A stretch of DNA of 64,000 nt from PALSA-693 sp963834725 (GCA_963834725.1 CAWICN010000001.1:1364001-1428000), one strand, 5' to 3'. Shown: positions 33,553 to 42,498, counted from the first letter of the stretch. Numbers and translations are program-made. The notes: a model not told the origin generated them from the sequence alone.

Positions 33553-34754
33553 CAGTCCCCCTCCAGGACGAGCGCCACCTGCTCGCTCAGGATGCCACCG
33601 TTGCCGGCGACGTAGGCCCGATTGCACTCCGCGACCTGCGCGGCCTCGGCTCGTCCCATGAGCTGGCGGGCGGCGTCGCACACGTGTGACATGCCGCCGG
33701 CCAGGCCGGCCTGCCCGAATGACAGCTGCCCGCCATGAGTGTTGAGCGGGAAGTCGCCCCGGTAGGTGAGGTCGTGGGAGTTGATGAACTGGATGCCTTT
33801 GCCCTTGTCGCAGAAGCCTGACGCCTCGAGGAGCATGAGGACGGTGATCGTGTAGCAGTCGTAGATGGACGCCATATCCATGTCGTTGGGAGTGAGGCGC
33901 GCCATGGCGAACGCCGTACGGGCCGCCGTTGCGAGGGGTGCCCGGAGCAGGTCCTCGGCGTAGGTGGCCGTCTTGAAGGCGAGGCGTTCCCCGAAGCCCT
34001 TGACCCACACCGGCCGGTGGCGGCCCGAACGGGCCACCTCGGCGTTGGCCACCACGACTGCAGCTCCACCGGCGACGGGCATGACGATCTCCAGCAGGTG
34101 GAGGGGGTCGGCGATCATCGGGCTGTTCAGCACGTCGTCGATGGTGATCGGCTCGCCATAGAACACGGCCTGCGGGTTGGCGCAGGCGTTGGTGCGTTGG
34201 TCGACGGCGATCTTGGCCAGCGCCCGCGGGTCGTAGCCGAACTCGTAGGCGTACCTCTGGGCGATCTGGGCGTACGGCGCGTTCTGCGCCACGTTGCCAT
34301 AGGGGATCTCGAACTCCGCCTGAGGCGAACCGTAGGCGTTGCTCGAGGCGCCGAACATCCGCGCCCCGGGGTTCGGCGGCGGGCCGAGCGGCGATCGCGG
34401 CACAGGCGAGGACGGCGCCGCGCAGACCACCACGTCGGCGATGCCGAGCTCGACGGCCGCTGCTGCCCGCCAGATCATCCCCGCGCAGGTGGCCCCGCCG
34501 AGGTCGACGTACTCGGCGAAGTCGATAGGGATCCCGAGATATTCCGACACCGTCGCCGGGACGAACATCGACGACTCCTGGATACCGGAGGTCACGAGGC
34601 CGTTGACCTGCTCGCCACTGAGGCCCGCGTCGTCAAGGGCGCCCCTGGTCAGGCGAGCCCACTGCTCGATGCTGAACTCCCGTTGCCGGCTCCCCCTGCG
34701 ATCCGGCTTCCACTCGACGTATCCGACGATGGCAGCTTCTCCATTGAGCCCCAT
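33552..34754 (-). CDS. Thiolase-like (SCP-x/lipid-transfer type) protein
   Basis: A 400-residue thiolase-fold protein. The usual nucleophile position is DLGGATCAGM (Cys near residue 92); NTHGGQLSFGQAGLAGGMSH carries the conserved His, and DMASIYDCYTITVLMLLE is typical of the SCP-x/Ltp group. Such proteins with DUF35 partners perform retro-aldol or thiolytic cleavage in sterol and branched acyl-CoA degradation. It leads a minus-strand cluster with the DUF35 gene. Confidence 0.9.
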   Translation of the reverse strand: MGLNGEAAIVGYVEWKPDRRGSRQREFSIEQWARLTRGALDDAGLSGEQVNGLVTSGIQESSMFVPATVSEYLGIPIDFAEYVDLGGATCAGMIWRAAAAVELGIADVVVCAAPSSPVPRSPLGPPPNPGARMFGASSNAYGSPQAEFEIPYGNVAQNAPYAQIAQRYAYEFGYDPRALAKIAVDQRTNACANPQAVFYGEPITIDDVLNSPMIADPLHLLEIVMPVAGGAAVVVANAEVARSGRHRPVWVKGFGERLAFKTATYAEDLLRAPLATAARTAFAMARLTPNDMDMASIYDCYTITVLMLLEASGFCDKGKGIQFINSHDLTYRGDFPLNTHGGQLSFGQAGLAGGMSHVCDAARQLMGRAEAAQVAECNRAYVAGNGGILSEQVALVLEGD

Positions 34755-34760
34755 TCTCGC

Positions 34761-34862
34761 CTACCTCCCCCTGGCCCGGAGGGGCGGGCTAACCGTGGCG
34801 GAGACGGGCACAAGGATCTCGTCGCCTTCCTTCCCCTCGTCGTAATAGATCTGCGTGTTCAT
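34761..34862 (-). pseudogene. 33-residue remnant resembling the N-terminus of a MaoC hydratase
   Basis: A short frame with a good ribosome-binding site (AAGGAG) starts MNTQIYYDEGKEGDEILVPV and stops six bases before the thiolase start. The opening matches MaoC-like enoyl-CoA hydratases (YFDDVKVGDEIPPLV), which usually accompany thiolase/DUF35 pairs, but the hot-dog domain is missing. The 188 bases upstream to the CaiB stop show no recognisable rest. It may survive as a leader peptide. Confidence 0.45.
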
Positions 34863-35051
34863 GCCTGCTCTTTCTCCTTAGGGGCTCGTATGAGCCAGCG
34901 ATCATCGACGGGGGGCCCGGGCCACTGACCTCGGCATCGGACGCGTCCAGGTCGTCGACCCGACCGATGGCTGCCTTGGTCCCGGGCGTGACCACGCTAT
35001 CGGCCACGAACTCCTCGTCCCCGAGCGCTAAAGTGCTTCGAATCTCAAGCG

Positions 35052-36320
35052 CTAAGCCCGCTGCTCGTCGGCGATCAGACCCCGCTCGACCAGATCGTCG
35101 TACGCCGCGTCGCTGTAACCGAGCACCTCCTTGTACACGTATTCGTTGTCCTCCCCGAACGACGGCACCGGGCGGCCCCAGGCGAGGGCGAAGCCCTCGG
35201 CCCGCCACGGGTGCCCGATGTAGCGGTGGGTGCCTATAGCGGGATGGCTGCGCTCCTGGAACCAGCACCGGTCGTCGAGGTGCGGATCCTCCAGCACCCT
35301 GAGCTCGCTCATCACCTCCTGGGCGGGGATGCCGACCGCCTCGAGCCGATCGACGACCTCCTGCGGCGAGCGCGTGGCGGTCCATGAGGCCACCACCGCT
35401 TTGAGGGCGGCGGCGTGCTCCTTGCGTCCCGTCACAGTGCTCCCGGCGGCAAGATCGGCGGGTCGCCCGACGACGGAGACAAGCTGCTCCCAGTCCCGGT
35501 CGTGGCGGACCGAAATAGCCACCCACACGTCCCGCCCGCTGGTAGGGAAGACATCCTGGAACATCACCGGGTCGGAGTTGCCTATGACCTTTGGCGAGCG
35601 GCGGTTCATCTGGTAGTCGAGAAAGTATTCGCCAATCTCGACCATCACGTTCTCCGCTTGCGGAAACTCGATCATCTGGCCGACACCCGTGACCTCCCGC
35701 CGCCACAGCCCAGCGAGCACGGCGAAGGCCAGACCCGCCGGCGCGGCCTCGTCCATGTGGTAGTTGGCGCCCGCCGTCGTCGGGTCCCCGCCCTCGTAGC
35801 CGTCCATGGCCTGGATCCCGATAAGGGAGTTGAAATTGGGGCCGTACCCCAGATAGTCGCTGAGCGGGCCGGTCAGCCCGAGCGGAGGCATGCGGGCCAC
35901 GATGAGTCGAGGATTGACCTCCTGGAGCACCTCCCAACCAAGATCGAGCTTCTCGAGGACGCCGGGGGAGTTGTTCTCTACCAGCACGTCGCTGCGTTCC
36001 GCCAGGCGCAGGAACGCATCCCGGCCCTCCGGGTGCTCCAGGCACATGGCAACGCTCAGCTTGTTACGGGCGTGCCAGTTGAAGATGGAGCTGCGGTCGT
36101 AGGGTCGGGGCCCGGGGTCGGCGTCGGCGAAGCTCGTCAAGGCCCGGCCGCCGAGAGCCGCCTTGGACACCCTGGCGGACACCATCCGGTTGACCCGGTA
36201 AACGCCCTCCGGCCGGATGACCTCGGCCCCAAGATCACCGAGCAGTGCCGTTGCGCCGGGACCGGACCACACCACGGTGAGGTCAATTACCCGCACGCCT
36301 TCGAGCGGCAGCTGAGTCAT
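35052..36320 (-). CDS. CaiB/BaiF family CoA-transferase (first)
   Basis: A 422-residue class III CoA-transferase. It opens LEGVRVIDLTVVWSGPGATA, has LLGDLGAEVIRPEG, VLVENNSPGVLEKLDLGWEV and LAGLWRREVTGVGQMIEFPQ. The catalytic Asp is probably that in YHMDEAAPAG. It moves CoA between an acyl-CoA and a free acid. The second copy lies immediately upstream on the same strand (34-base gap); the two may form a heteromer or act on different acids. Confidence 0.92.
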   Translation of the reverse strand: MTQLPLEGVRVIDLTVVWSGPGATALLGDLGAEVIRPEGVYRVNRMVSARVSKAALGGRALTSFADADPGPRPYDRSSIFNWHARNKLSVAMCLEHPEGRDAFLRLAERSDVLVENNSPGVLEKLDLGWEVLQEVNPRLIVARMPPLGLTGPLSDYLGYGPNFNSLIGIQAMDGYEGGDPTTAGANYHMDEAAPAGLAFAVLAGLWRREVTGVGQMIEFPQAENVMVEIGEYFLDYQMNRRSPKVIGNSDPVMFQDVFPTSGRDVWVAISVRHDRDWEQLVSVVGRPADLAAGSTVTGRKEHAAALKAVVASWTATRSPQEVVDRLEAVGIPAQEVMSELRVLEDPHLDDRCWFQERSHPAIGTHRYIGHPWRAEGFALAWGRPVPSFGEDNEYVYKEVLGYSDAAYDDLVERGLIADEQRA

Positions 36321-36354
36321 CGAGCTCCCTTCCGTCGATTCGGGCTAACCCTGC

Positions 36355-37593
36355 TCATATCACTCCCGCCCCCCGGAGAGCGGGAAGCCCATCGACGGGG
36401 ACCCCGACATCGGTCAGCACCGACGCGGTGTCGGCGCCGAGCAGGGGCGCAGTGTGGCGTAGCCGCCACCCGCCCTCCATCCGCCATGGCGCCCCCACGT
36501 ATTCCAGGAGGCCGGCCACCGGATGGGCGCCGGTCACGAAACAACCGCGATCCCGGAAATGCGGGTGGGCGAAAACTTCGGGAACATCGAGGAAGGCCGT
36601 GAGCGGGATCCGGTGCGCCTCCCCCTCTTGCATGATCTGCAGCTTGGGCCGCGCTGCGAACCAGGCGTTGAGGTGCCGAACAAACGATTCCCATTCCTCG
36701 GACTGTTGCATGGCGAACTTGCCGCGGTAGCACTCGCGGAAGTCGTCGTCGCCGCCGGCCACCAGATCGACCAGCCGATCCCAGAACTCCGGGTTGGTGA
36801 CAAAGAGCATCACATAGCCGTCCTGACACCGGTAGGCGCCGCTGAAGCCCACCTCCCGGGGCGCGTTGACGCCGGAGTAGGCGGCAGCGGTCAGGAACGA
36901 TGCCCGCCGGTCGGCGCCGGCGAGGAGCGTCTCCATACCGGAAACGTCGATCACCGAACCGGTGCCGGTGCGGCGCGCCACGGTCAGGCCGGCCAGGCTG
37001 GCCTCGCCGGCCATGCGGCCGACCGTGTAATGCTCGAGGAGCCCGGGTTTGCGGTGAGGGGGCAGGGCCGCCGTACCCGTGGCGTTCATCGGACCGCCGG
37101 CGGCCTGCAGGGTCAGACCTGTGGCTTCACGATCTCGATAGCGCCCGGTCTGCCCGAACGCAGAAATCCGCGTCAGCACGAGCCGCGGATTACGGCCCCG
37201 AAGCACCCCGGGTCCCAGCCCGTGCCGCTCCAGACTGCCAGGTCGAAACGACTCAACCACCAGATCCACCCGCTCCACCAGGCGCAGCAGAACGTCCCTC
37301 CCGCTGGCGGACGAGAAGTCGAGCGTGACCGACCGCTTGTTGGTATTCAGGTGCAGGAACAAGGCGCTGGCCTCGAGGTCGGGCCGGTCACCGGGGAAGG
37401 GTCCCCACCGCCTCGTCAGGCTGCCGTCGCCGGGACGCTCGATCTTGATCACCTCCGCCCCAAAGTCTGCGAACAACTTCGTGCAGAACTCGCCGGCCAC
37501 CCAGCGGCTGAGATCAAGGACCCGCAGCGACGACAGAACCTGCTCGCACGCAGGGTCCGCAACAGCTGCCATCCGCGGGGAGGTCGTCGTCAT
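36355..37593 (-). CDS. CaiB/BaiF family CoA-transferase (second)
   Basis: A 412-residue class III CoA-transferase: LRVLDLSRWVAGEFCTKLFA, FGAEVIKIERPGDGSLTRRW, FLHLNTNKRSVTLDF, LVVESFRPGSLERHGLG. It differs widely from its neighbour and is not a recent duplicate. ATG 37593 overlaps the stop of the acyl-CoA dehydrogenase remnant by four bases (ATGA); GTG 37614 is an alternative start. Confidence 0.92.
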   Translation of the reverse strand: MTTTSPRMAAVADPACEQVLSSLRVLDLSRWVAGEFCTKLFADFGAEVIKIERPGDGSLTRRWGPFPGDRPDLEASALFLHLNTNKRSVTLDFSSASGRDVLLRLVERVDLVVESFRPGSLERHGLGPGVLRGRNPRLVLTRISAFGQTGRYRDREATGLTLQAAGGPMNATGTAALPPHRKPGLLEHYTVGRMAGEASLAGLTVARRTGTGSVIDVSGMETLLAGADRRASFLTAAAYSGVNAPREVGFSGAYRCQDGYVMLFVTNPEFWDRLVDLVAGGDDDFRECYRGKFAMQQSEEWESFVRHLNAWFAARPKLQIMQEGEAHRIPLTAFLDVPEVFAHPHFRDRGCFVTGAHPVAGLLEYVGAPWRMEGGWRLRHTAPLLGADTASVLTDVGVPVDGLPALRGAGVI

Positions 37594-37816
37594 CTGGACT
37601 CGTTGATGATCCACTCGTCGCCATCCAGCTCGGCGCGGGTGCGCAGGCTGGCGAGGTCGGTGCCGGCGTTGGGCTCCGGGTATCCGACCGCGAGGGTGAT
37701 CTCAGCTGGTGCGTTGCCGGGCAGGAAGTCCCGATTGTTGACCGGCCAGTTGAGCCCATACCAGCCCCTCTGGCCCACCTTCCGGAATGTGGCCAATTCC
37801 AGTGCCTCGACGACCG
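37590..37816 (-). pseudogene. Acyl-CoA dehydrogenase remnant with internal deletion
   Basis: In frame, FRKVGQRGWYGLNWP (near the start of such enzymes) is joined to ITLAVGYPEPNAGTDLASLR and DGDEWIIN, a segment normally about 70 residues later, and then stops. The catalytic C-terminal half is absent. The remaining frame of about 67 residues still ends in an ATGA overlap with the CaiB start, so its translation may help start the next gene. Confidence 0.7.
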
Positions 37817-39007
37817 TCAGGTCGAGAGGCGACTTTTGATGGCATCGAGGAGACCCGCCACTCGAGGGTCGCCACCCATGCCACCGGCCATCTGGTTCAT
37901 GACATACCCGAAACCGACGCCGGCCTCTGGATCGGCAAAGCCCAGAGAGCCTCCCGCCCCGGGATGGCCGAACGAGTGGGCCCCGAGTCCCGGCATCATC
38001 ATCGACTGAGGCATGAACCCGAGACCGAACTGCATCGCGAAACCTTCCATTTGCGGGGGGAGACCGAACGGTGTGGAGTCGGTCGTTTGCACCGCCGCGG
38101 CCCGAGCCACGGTTTCTGGCTTCAACAGCCGGCAGCCATCGACCGTCCCGATTGTCGCCGCATACATCCGGGCGAGGGAACGGGCGTCGATGACCATGTT
38201 GGCGGCGGGAAACTCCGCGGCCCGCGCCATCGGCGCATTCAGCCCACCTTCTTCCGACACCAGCACAGGCAGGGCACCGCCCAGCGTCAGGGAGCGACCG
38301 AGAACGGTGTCGGGGCCGGAGATCTCCGCCATCATGGCGAGGACGGCCGGGTCAGTCGGAGGGGGCTGCGCCTCCAGGCGAGCCACCCGGTGCTCCTGGT
38401 CAGCCGGCAAACCGATCCAGGCGTTGAGCGCGAGCGGCTCGGCCACGTTGCGCCGGAGGAATTGGCCGAGCGTTGTTCCAGTGATGCGGCGCACCACTTG
38501 GCCGACCAGAAACCCGTAGGTCAGGGCGTGATAGGCGTGGGCCGTCCCCGGTTCCCAGAGCGGCGCCTGCTGCTCAAGGGCATGGATGACAGGCTCCCAG
38601 GCGCAGGCCTCTTCAAACGTCAGCGGCTTATCCACCAGGGGCAGGCCAGCCTGATGAGTCAGCAACCACCGGACCTTTATCTCCGTCTTGCCTCCCGCGC
38701 CGAACTCGGGCCAATAGGTGACGACCGGCGCATCGAGATCGAGCTCTCCCCGCTCGACCAGCATGTTGGCGCAGATGGCGGTGGCGCCTTTGCTCGTCGA
38801 CATGACGAGCACGATGGTGTCCTCGTTCCACGGCCGATCCGTCGACTTGTCGGCAAGGCCTCCCCAGAGATCGACCACCGATCTGCCATCGACGTACAGA
38901 CCGACTGCGGCACCGAGCTCGCCGTGCTCGTCGAAGTTGGTCTGAAAGGCGTCCGCAACCCGGCCCCAGCCTTCGTCGGCCCAGCCTTCAACCTTGGTCA
39001 CTTGCAA
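37817..39007 (-). CDS. Serine beta-lactamase-like esterase
   Basis: A 396-residue beta-lactamase-fold hydrolase (EstB/class C type). Catalytic Ser-x-x-Lys is VMSTSKGATA (near residue 71), the Tyr motif is AYHALTYGFLVG and the third box is SFGHPGAGGS. These enzymes usually cleave carboxyl esters. It lies in a catabolic cluster and may hydrolyse esters made by the monooxygenases. No signal peptide. Read leftward, upstream of the dehydrogenase remnant. Confidence 0.92.
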   Translation of the reverse strand: MQVTKVEGWADEGWGRVADAFQTNFDEHGELGAAVGLYVDGRSVVDLWGGLADKSTDRPWNEDTIVLVMSTSKGATAICANMLVERGELDLDAPVVTYWPEFGAGGKTEIKVRWLLTHQAGLPLVDKPLTFEEACAWEPVIHALEQQAPLWEPGTAHAYHALTYGFLVGQVVRRITGTTLGQFLRRNVAEPLALNAWIGLPADQEHRVARLEAQPPPTDPAVLAMMAEISGPDTVLGRSLTLGGALPVLVSEEGGLNAPMARAAEFPAANMVIDARSLARMYAATIGTVDGCRLLKPETVARAAAVQTTDSTPFGLPPQMEGFAMQFGLGFMPQSMMMPGLGAHSFGHPGAGGSLGFADPEAGVGFGYVMNQMAGGMGGDPRVAGLLDAIKSRLST

Positions 39008-39085
39008 TCCCCCTTGGACACGCCGGGTAACCGGCTCTTCAATCGCGTGGCGGTTGGGAACACTCTGTTAGAGACACTCCGGGCG

Positions 39086-40279
39086 TCACCCGGGCGACGT
39101 TACTTCCACACGGGGCAAGCTTGGCTCCGGCAACTCGTGAACGAAAGGTAGAACCTCTTTAGCAAATAGCTGCATGCTCTGCTGTGCGTCCGCAAACGAG
39201 ATCCCGCCAAATTTGAAGTCGAAGAGAATCTGCTGTGGGTGCACGACCTCGATGATCGACTGGATCTTGCGGATGCATTGCTCAGGAGTGCCCTGGGGCA
39301 TGTCGCCGTATGGTGTGGCGTCGCCGCTGGCCCCGGCCGCGGCCGCTTCCTGAGCCCGCTTGAACATCTCCGCGTAGTGCTCGTACCCCGCTACCTCTCC
39401 GTGGTAGCCCTTTGAAAACTCGTAGTTGATATCCGCCATCGCGAAATTGCCCATGTTTCCCTGCTGGGCGATCTCCTCGGCCTTCGCGGCCGTCGGCGCG
39501 CACACGGCCCAGACCGCCACGGTCGGGTTTGCCGGTTCGTAACCGGCCTCCGCCCGGGCCGCATTGGCGAGGGCCAGTTCCTTCTCGTATTCCATGAACC
39601 CGCGCTGAGGGATGATCAACGGTTTTAAGCCAAGGGCGCCAAGGATCGGAGCGCTCTGCGGGCTGCCCCAGGCCCCATGAAAGTTGTCGACCAGGCGCTG
39701 GCCGTCTCGGGGCCGCGGGCGCAGCGAGAGATGAGGGCTCTCCGGTCGTTGAGAAACGTCGGGGACCGTGTAGAACTGGCCGCTGAAGCTGAACCGCTCC
39801 TCCGTCAAGGCTGTCTTGACGATCCTGACGGCCTCGTCGAATCGCTGGCGTGACTCACTTTGAGGGATGTTGAAGCCGCCATACTCCCGCCGCGCCGCCC
39901 CCCGGCCGAAGCCGACGGTGAGGTCACGGTCGCCAAGCATGTACTGCAGCATGGTGATGTCCTCAGCGACGCGAAGCGGATGGTGCCACGGCAGGACAAC
40001 GACCATCGTCCCCAGGCCGATGCGCTCGGTCCGAGCCGCCCAGTACGTCAGATACTGGAGCGTGTTGGTAATCATGGCGTAGGGGGAGAAGTGGTGCTCG
40101 ACGGTCCACATCTGGTCAAACCCCAGTGGCTCGACGAGTTCCCCGAACCGCAGCTCTTCCTCCCAGAGCTCCTGGTCGGGGTTGCCCTGGCTATGGGAGT
40201 GGTCGCCACTGGATTCGTAAGCGACGAACCGCTCGAGGTCTGCGCGGTTCTGAGGATAGAGAAAAACGCCGGCTTTCAT
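39086..40279 (-). CDS. LLM-class flavin-dependent oxidoreductase (first)
   Basis: A 397-residue bacterial-luciferase-like monooxygenase. Motifs: MWTVEHHFSPYAMI, RIGLGTMVVVLPWHHPLRVA, DLTVGFGRGAARREY, and FHGAWGSPQSAPILGALGLK. It probably uses reduced FMN (or F420) to oxidise an organic compound. The second copy at 42984-44126 shares the same motifs, so they are paralogues. GGGAGGGG ahead of ATG 40279 decides the start. Confidence 0.9.
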   Translation of the reverse strand: MKAGVFLYPQNRADLERFVAYESSGDHSHSQGNPDQELWEEELRFGELVEPLGFDQMWTVEHHFSPYAMITNTLQYLTYWAARTERIGLGTMVVVLPWHHPLRVAEDITMLQYMLGDRDLTVGFGRGAARREYGGFNIPQSESRQRFDEAVRIVKTALTEERFSFSGQFYTVPDVSQRPESPHLSLRPRPRDGQRLVDNFHGAWGSPQSAPILGALGLKPLIIPQRGFMEYEKELALANAARAEAGYEPANPTVAVWAVCAPTAAKAEEIAQQGNMGNFAMADINYEFSKGYHGEVAGYEHYAEMFKRAQEAAAAGASGDATPYGDMPQGTPEQCIRKIQSIIEVVHPQQILFDFKFGGISFADAQQSMQLFAKEVLPFVHELPEPSLPRVEVTSPG

Positions 40280-40426
40280 TATCCCCTCCCGGGACCGGTG
40301 GACCCCTGTCCCGGGGTCCATTGACGGCACCCTAGGTCTGGTGGCCGTCAGTGTCAACGGCGTCAGAGACTGCGCGCTTTGGCCGATTTGTCCGGGTGGC
40401 CGGGCCGGCGCACGACGCCCGGTCCC

Positions 40427-40470
40427 TTGACTTCTGAGCGTTTGCCCCCTAGGCTAGACTCTGAAGTCAG
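40427..40470 (+). promoter_or_regulatory. Promoter with flanking inverted repeat upstream of ribBA
   Basis: TTGACT (40427-40432), 17-base spacer and TAGGCT (40450-40455) form a sound promoter. TGACTTCTGAG at 40428-40438 is matched by CTCTGAAGTCA at about 40460-40470 (10 of 11 complementary), flanking the -10 region. A TetR-type dimer, perhaps that of 41788-42486, could bind it. Confidence 0.5.
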
Positions 40471-40482
40471 CGAGTGTACAAT

Positions 40483-40562
40483 CCGATTAGCGAATGGCCC
40501 GATTAGCGAATGGCCCGATTAGCGAATGGCCCGATTAGGGGATGGCCCGATTAGGGGATGGC
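40483..40562. repeat. 16-bp tandem repeat, five copies
   Basis: Five exact-length units CCGATTAGCGAATGGC; the last two read CCGATTAGGGGATGGC. They lie in the untranslated leader between the promoter and the ribB remnant. Confidence 0.95.
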
Positions 40563-40595
40563 GTCTGAGATGAGCCCTCGGACTGGAAAGGGTCG

Positions 40596-40865
40596 ATGAG
40601 CAAGTTGAGATTCGAAGTACTCAGGACCGATCATGGTGGGCCGGGAAGCGCCGGCCCAAGCGATGCGCTAGAGGAATTGCCACACACGCAGGCCGTCCGA
40701 GCGGCAGTGCGGGCCCTGGCTGCCGGGAGGCTGATCGTCGTCGTCGACGATGCACCGAACCGCACGGGACGGCCTTCACCGTCAGCGTGGACCATGCCTC
40801 GACCAGCACCGGTGTCTCTGCGGAGGACCGGACGCGGACGGTCCGGGCGCTCTCTGATCCTCTGA
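40596..40865 (+). pseudogene. Broken N-terminal part of DHBP synthase (ribB)
   Basis: The frame starts at ATG 40596 with a GGAAAGG site and encodes AVRALAAGRLIVVVDDA, the start of 3,4-dihydroxy-2-butanone-4-phosphate synthase. Near 40755 about 60-70 codons are missing, including the acidic active-site stretch (REDEGDL type), and the frame shifts. The following family sequence, PHGTAFTVSVDHAS, continues in the frame of the next gene. The ribB function is almost certainly lost. Confidence 0.75.
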
Positions 40866-41773
40866 CCCGACCAGCCTCCCTGCGCCGGCCCGGTCATGTG
40901 TTTCCTCTCCGTTACCGGGATGGCGGCGTGCTCAGGCGGGCAGGCCACACCGAGGCGTCGATCGACCTTCTCAAGCTGGCGGGCTTGCCGCCAGCGGCGG
41001 TCATCAGCGAACTCATGGCGACGGACGGCTCAATGTTGAGGGGGGAGGCAGTTACAAGGTTCGCCCAGAAGCACGGGATGCCTGTGGTCCGCGTGGCCGA
41101 CATTGTGGCCTACCGGCGTTCCGCCGAACGTCTGATCGAGCCAGCGGGCGTGGCCAGCCTGCCGACCGTCTACGGAACCTTCCGGGCCATCGCCTATCGC
41201 TCACTGATCGACGGCACCGAACACCTGGCGCTGGTCATGGGGGACGTCCCCGCATTCGACAGCGGTGACACCGGTGTCATCGTGCGCGTGCACAGCGAGT
41301 GCCTCACCGGCGACAGCCTTGGATCGCTTCGGTGCGATTGCGGCAGCCAACTTGACGCCGCGCTTCGCCTGATCGCAGAGGAGGGGCGCGGCGTCCTCAT
41401 ATATCTCCGCGGTCACGAGGGGCGCGGTATCGGCCTGGCGCATAAACTTCGCGCCTACGAAGTCCAGCAACACGGCTACGACACGGTCGACGCGAATGTC
41501 AAGCTGGGACTGCCAGTCGACTCCAGAGAATATGGCATCGGATCACAGATGCTCGCTGACCTCGGCGTTCGGCGACTACGACTCATCAGCAACAATCCAA
41601 GCAAATTTGCCGGTATCGAAGGGCACGGCCTGTCCATCGTCGGTCGCGTCCCGTTACCCCCACTGGTGACCAACGAGAACCTCAGCTATTTGACGACGAA
41701 GCGAGACCGTATGGGCCACCTCCTCAGTCTGGCGCCGGACGGCACTGAGGGCTACACCTCCGCCCGCTCCTGA
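40787..41773 (+). CDS. ribA: GTP cyclohydrolase II with residual ribB C-terminal half
   Basis: A 328-residue reading frame. Residues 1-115 are the back half of DHBP synthase (RRPGHVFPLRYRDGGVLRRA, GHTEASIDLLKLAGL). Residues 125-328 are a complete GTP cyclohydrolase II: VRVHSECLTGDSLGSLRCDC with three zinc Cys, YLRGHEGRGIGLAHKLRAY and YGIGSQMLADLGVRRLRLIS. It opens the imidazole ring of GTP, the first step to riboflavin. GTG 40787 is a nominal start inside old ribB sequence; the true translation start is uncertain. Confidence 0.85.
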   Translation: MDHASTSTGVSAEDRTRTVRALSDPLTRPASLRRPGHVFPLRYRDGGVLRRAGHTEASIDLLKLAGLPPAAVISELMATDGSMLRGEAVTRFAQKHGMPVVRVADIVAYRRSAERLIEPAGVASLPTVYGTFRAIAYRSLIDGTEHLALVMGDVPAFDSGDTGVIVRVHSECLTGDSLGSLRCDCGSQLDAALRLIAEEGRGVLIYLRGHEGRGIGLAHKLRAYEVQQHGYDTVDANVKLGLPVDSREYGIGSQMLADLGVRRLRLISNNPSKFAGIEGHGLSIVGRVPLPPLVTNENLSYLTTKRDRMGHLLSLAPDGTEGYTSARS

Positions 41774-41787
41774 GCCGGCTGTCGCCG

Positions 41788-42486
41788 TCAGTCCGCGGAC
41801 CGAGACCGCGTCCGTTTCCTGGTGACGGAAGCGGCAATCCGGGGATCGCCGATACCAGGGGTCCGACCCAGCAATGCGTCCGCCCAAAGCTCGGCAAGGA
41901 AATCAAGGGTCGCTTCGACGTCAACCGGGGCCCGATCAAGGGTTACCCAATTGAAGGCGTGCGAGGTCATGACCTCCAGAAGTGAGACACCGAGGCGGGC
42001 CCGCGCCCGCTGGGCTGAGGGGTAAGAACTGAGATACAACTCCATGACGTCGACGAGAAAGGTCGGGTCACCGAGCTCATCCAGGATCTGAGGCTCAACG
42101 ATCGCGGCCTCACGCAAGGCACTGAGAAGGGCCCGATTCTCCTGCCACCAGACCAGCCAATCTGCCAGCCAAGCGCGCACCTCCACTCCCAACGAGGCCG
42201 GCCGGGAATTGACGATGTCGTCGAGGGCCTCGTATCGAGCTATGAAGCCGGGGCGACATTCAAAATATTTCTCAACGATCACGTCCCGCTTGCTCTTGAA
42301 GTGGAGGTAAAACGTCGCTCGACTCGCCCCGATAGCCCCACAGATATCCTCGATGGCGGTCTGCAGGTACCCCTTCTCCTCAAACAACTCCAGAGCCGCG
42401 TCGAGGAGGAGTTGCCGGGTTCGCGCCCGTTGGCGCTCACGCAGCGTCGGAGTCTGTGATTCAGAAGACGCCGGTTCGGCGGCCAT
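41788..42486 (-). CDS. TetR/AcrR-family regulator
   Basis: A 232-residue TetR protein. The helix-turn-helix is LLLDAALELFEEKGYLQTAI then ICGAIGASRATFYLHFKSKR; the ligand domain follows and ends in a basic tail. It is the last gene of a three-gene unit (LLM, SRPBCC, TetR; 12-base gap before it) and likely controls that unit, possibly also ribA, with which it converges. Confidence 0.93.
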   Translation of the reverse strand: MAAEPASSESQTPTLRERQRARTRQLLLDAALELFEEKGYLQTAIEDICGAIGASRATFYLHFKSKRDVIVEKYFECRPGFIARYEALDDIVNSRPASLGVEVRAWLADWLVWWQENRALLSALREAAIVEPQILDELGDPTFLVDVMELYLSSYPSAQRARARLGVSLLEVMTSHAFNWVTLDRAPVDVEATLDFLAELWADALLGRTPGIGDPRIAASVTRKRTRSRSAD

Positions 42487-42498
42487 TAGCGAAGGTTA

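Larger units (their letters stand above)
40280..40595. other. Divergent control region of the LLM gene and ribA
   Basis: A 316-base gap with no gene. It holds the promoter/inverted repeat at 40427-40470 and a 16-bp tandem repeat. I searched by eye for an FMN riboswitch and found none. Confidence 0.6.

Noticed and set aside
34789..36045. Long open frame on the minus strand overlapping the first CaiB gene
   Set aside because: Its translation is Arg/Gly/Pro-rich with no family pattern; the overlapping CaiB frame has clear motifs. GC-rich DNA leaves such frames open by chance.
40280..40595. FMN riboswitch upstream of ribBA
   Set aside because: None of the conserved RFN-element segments can be found; the leader is filled by a 16-bp tandem repeat.
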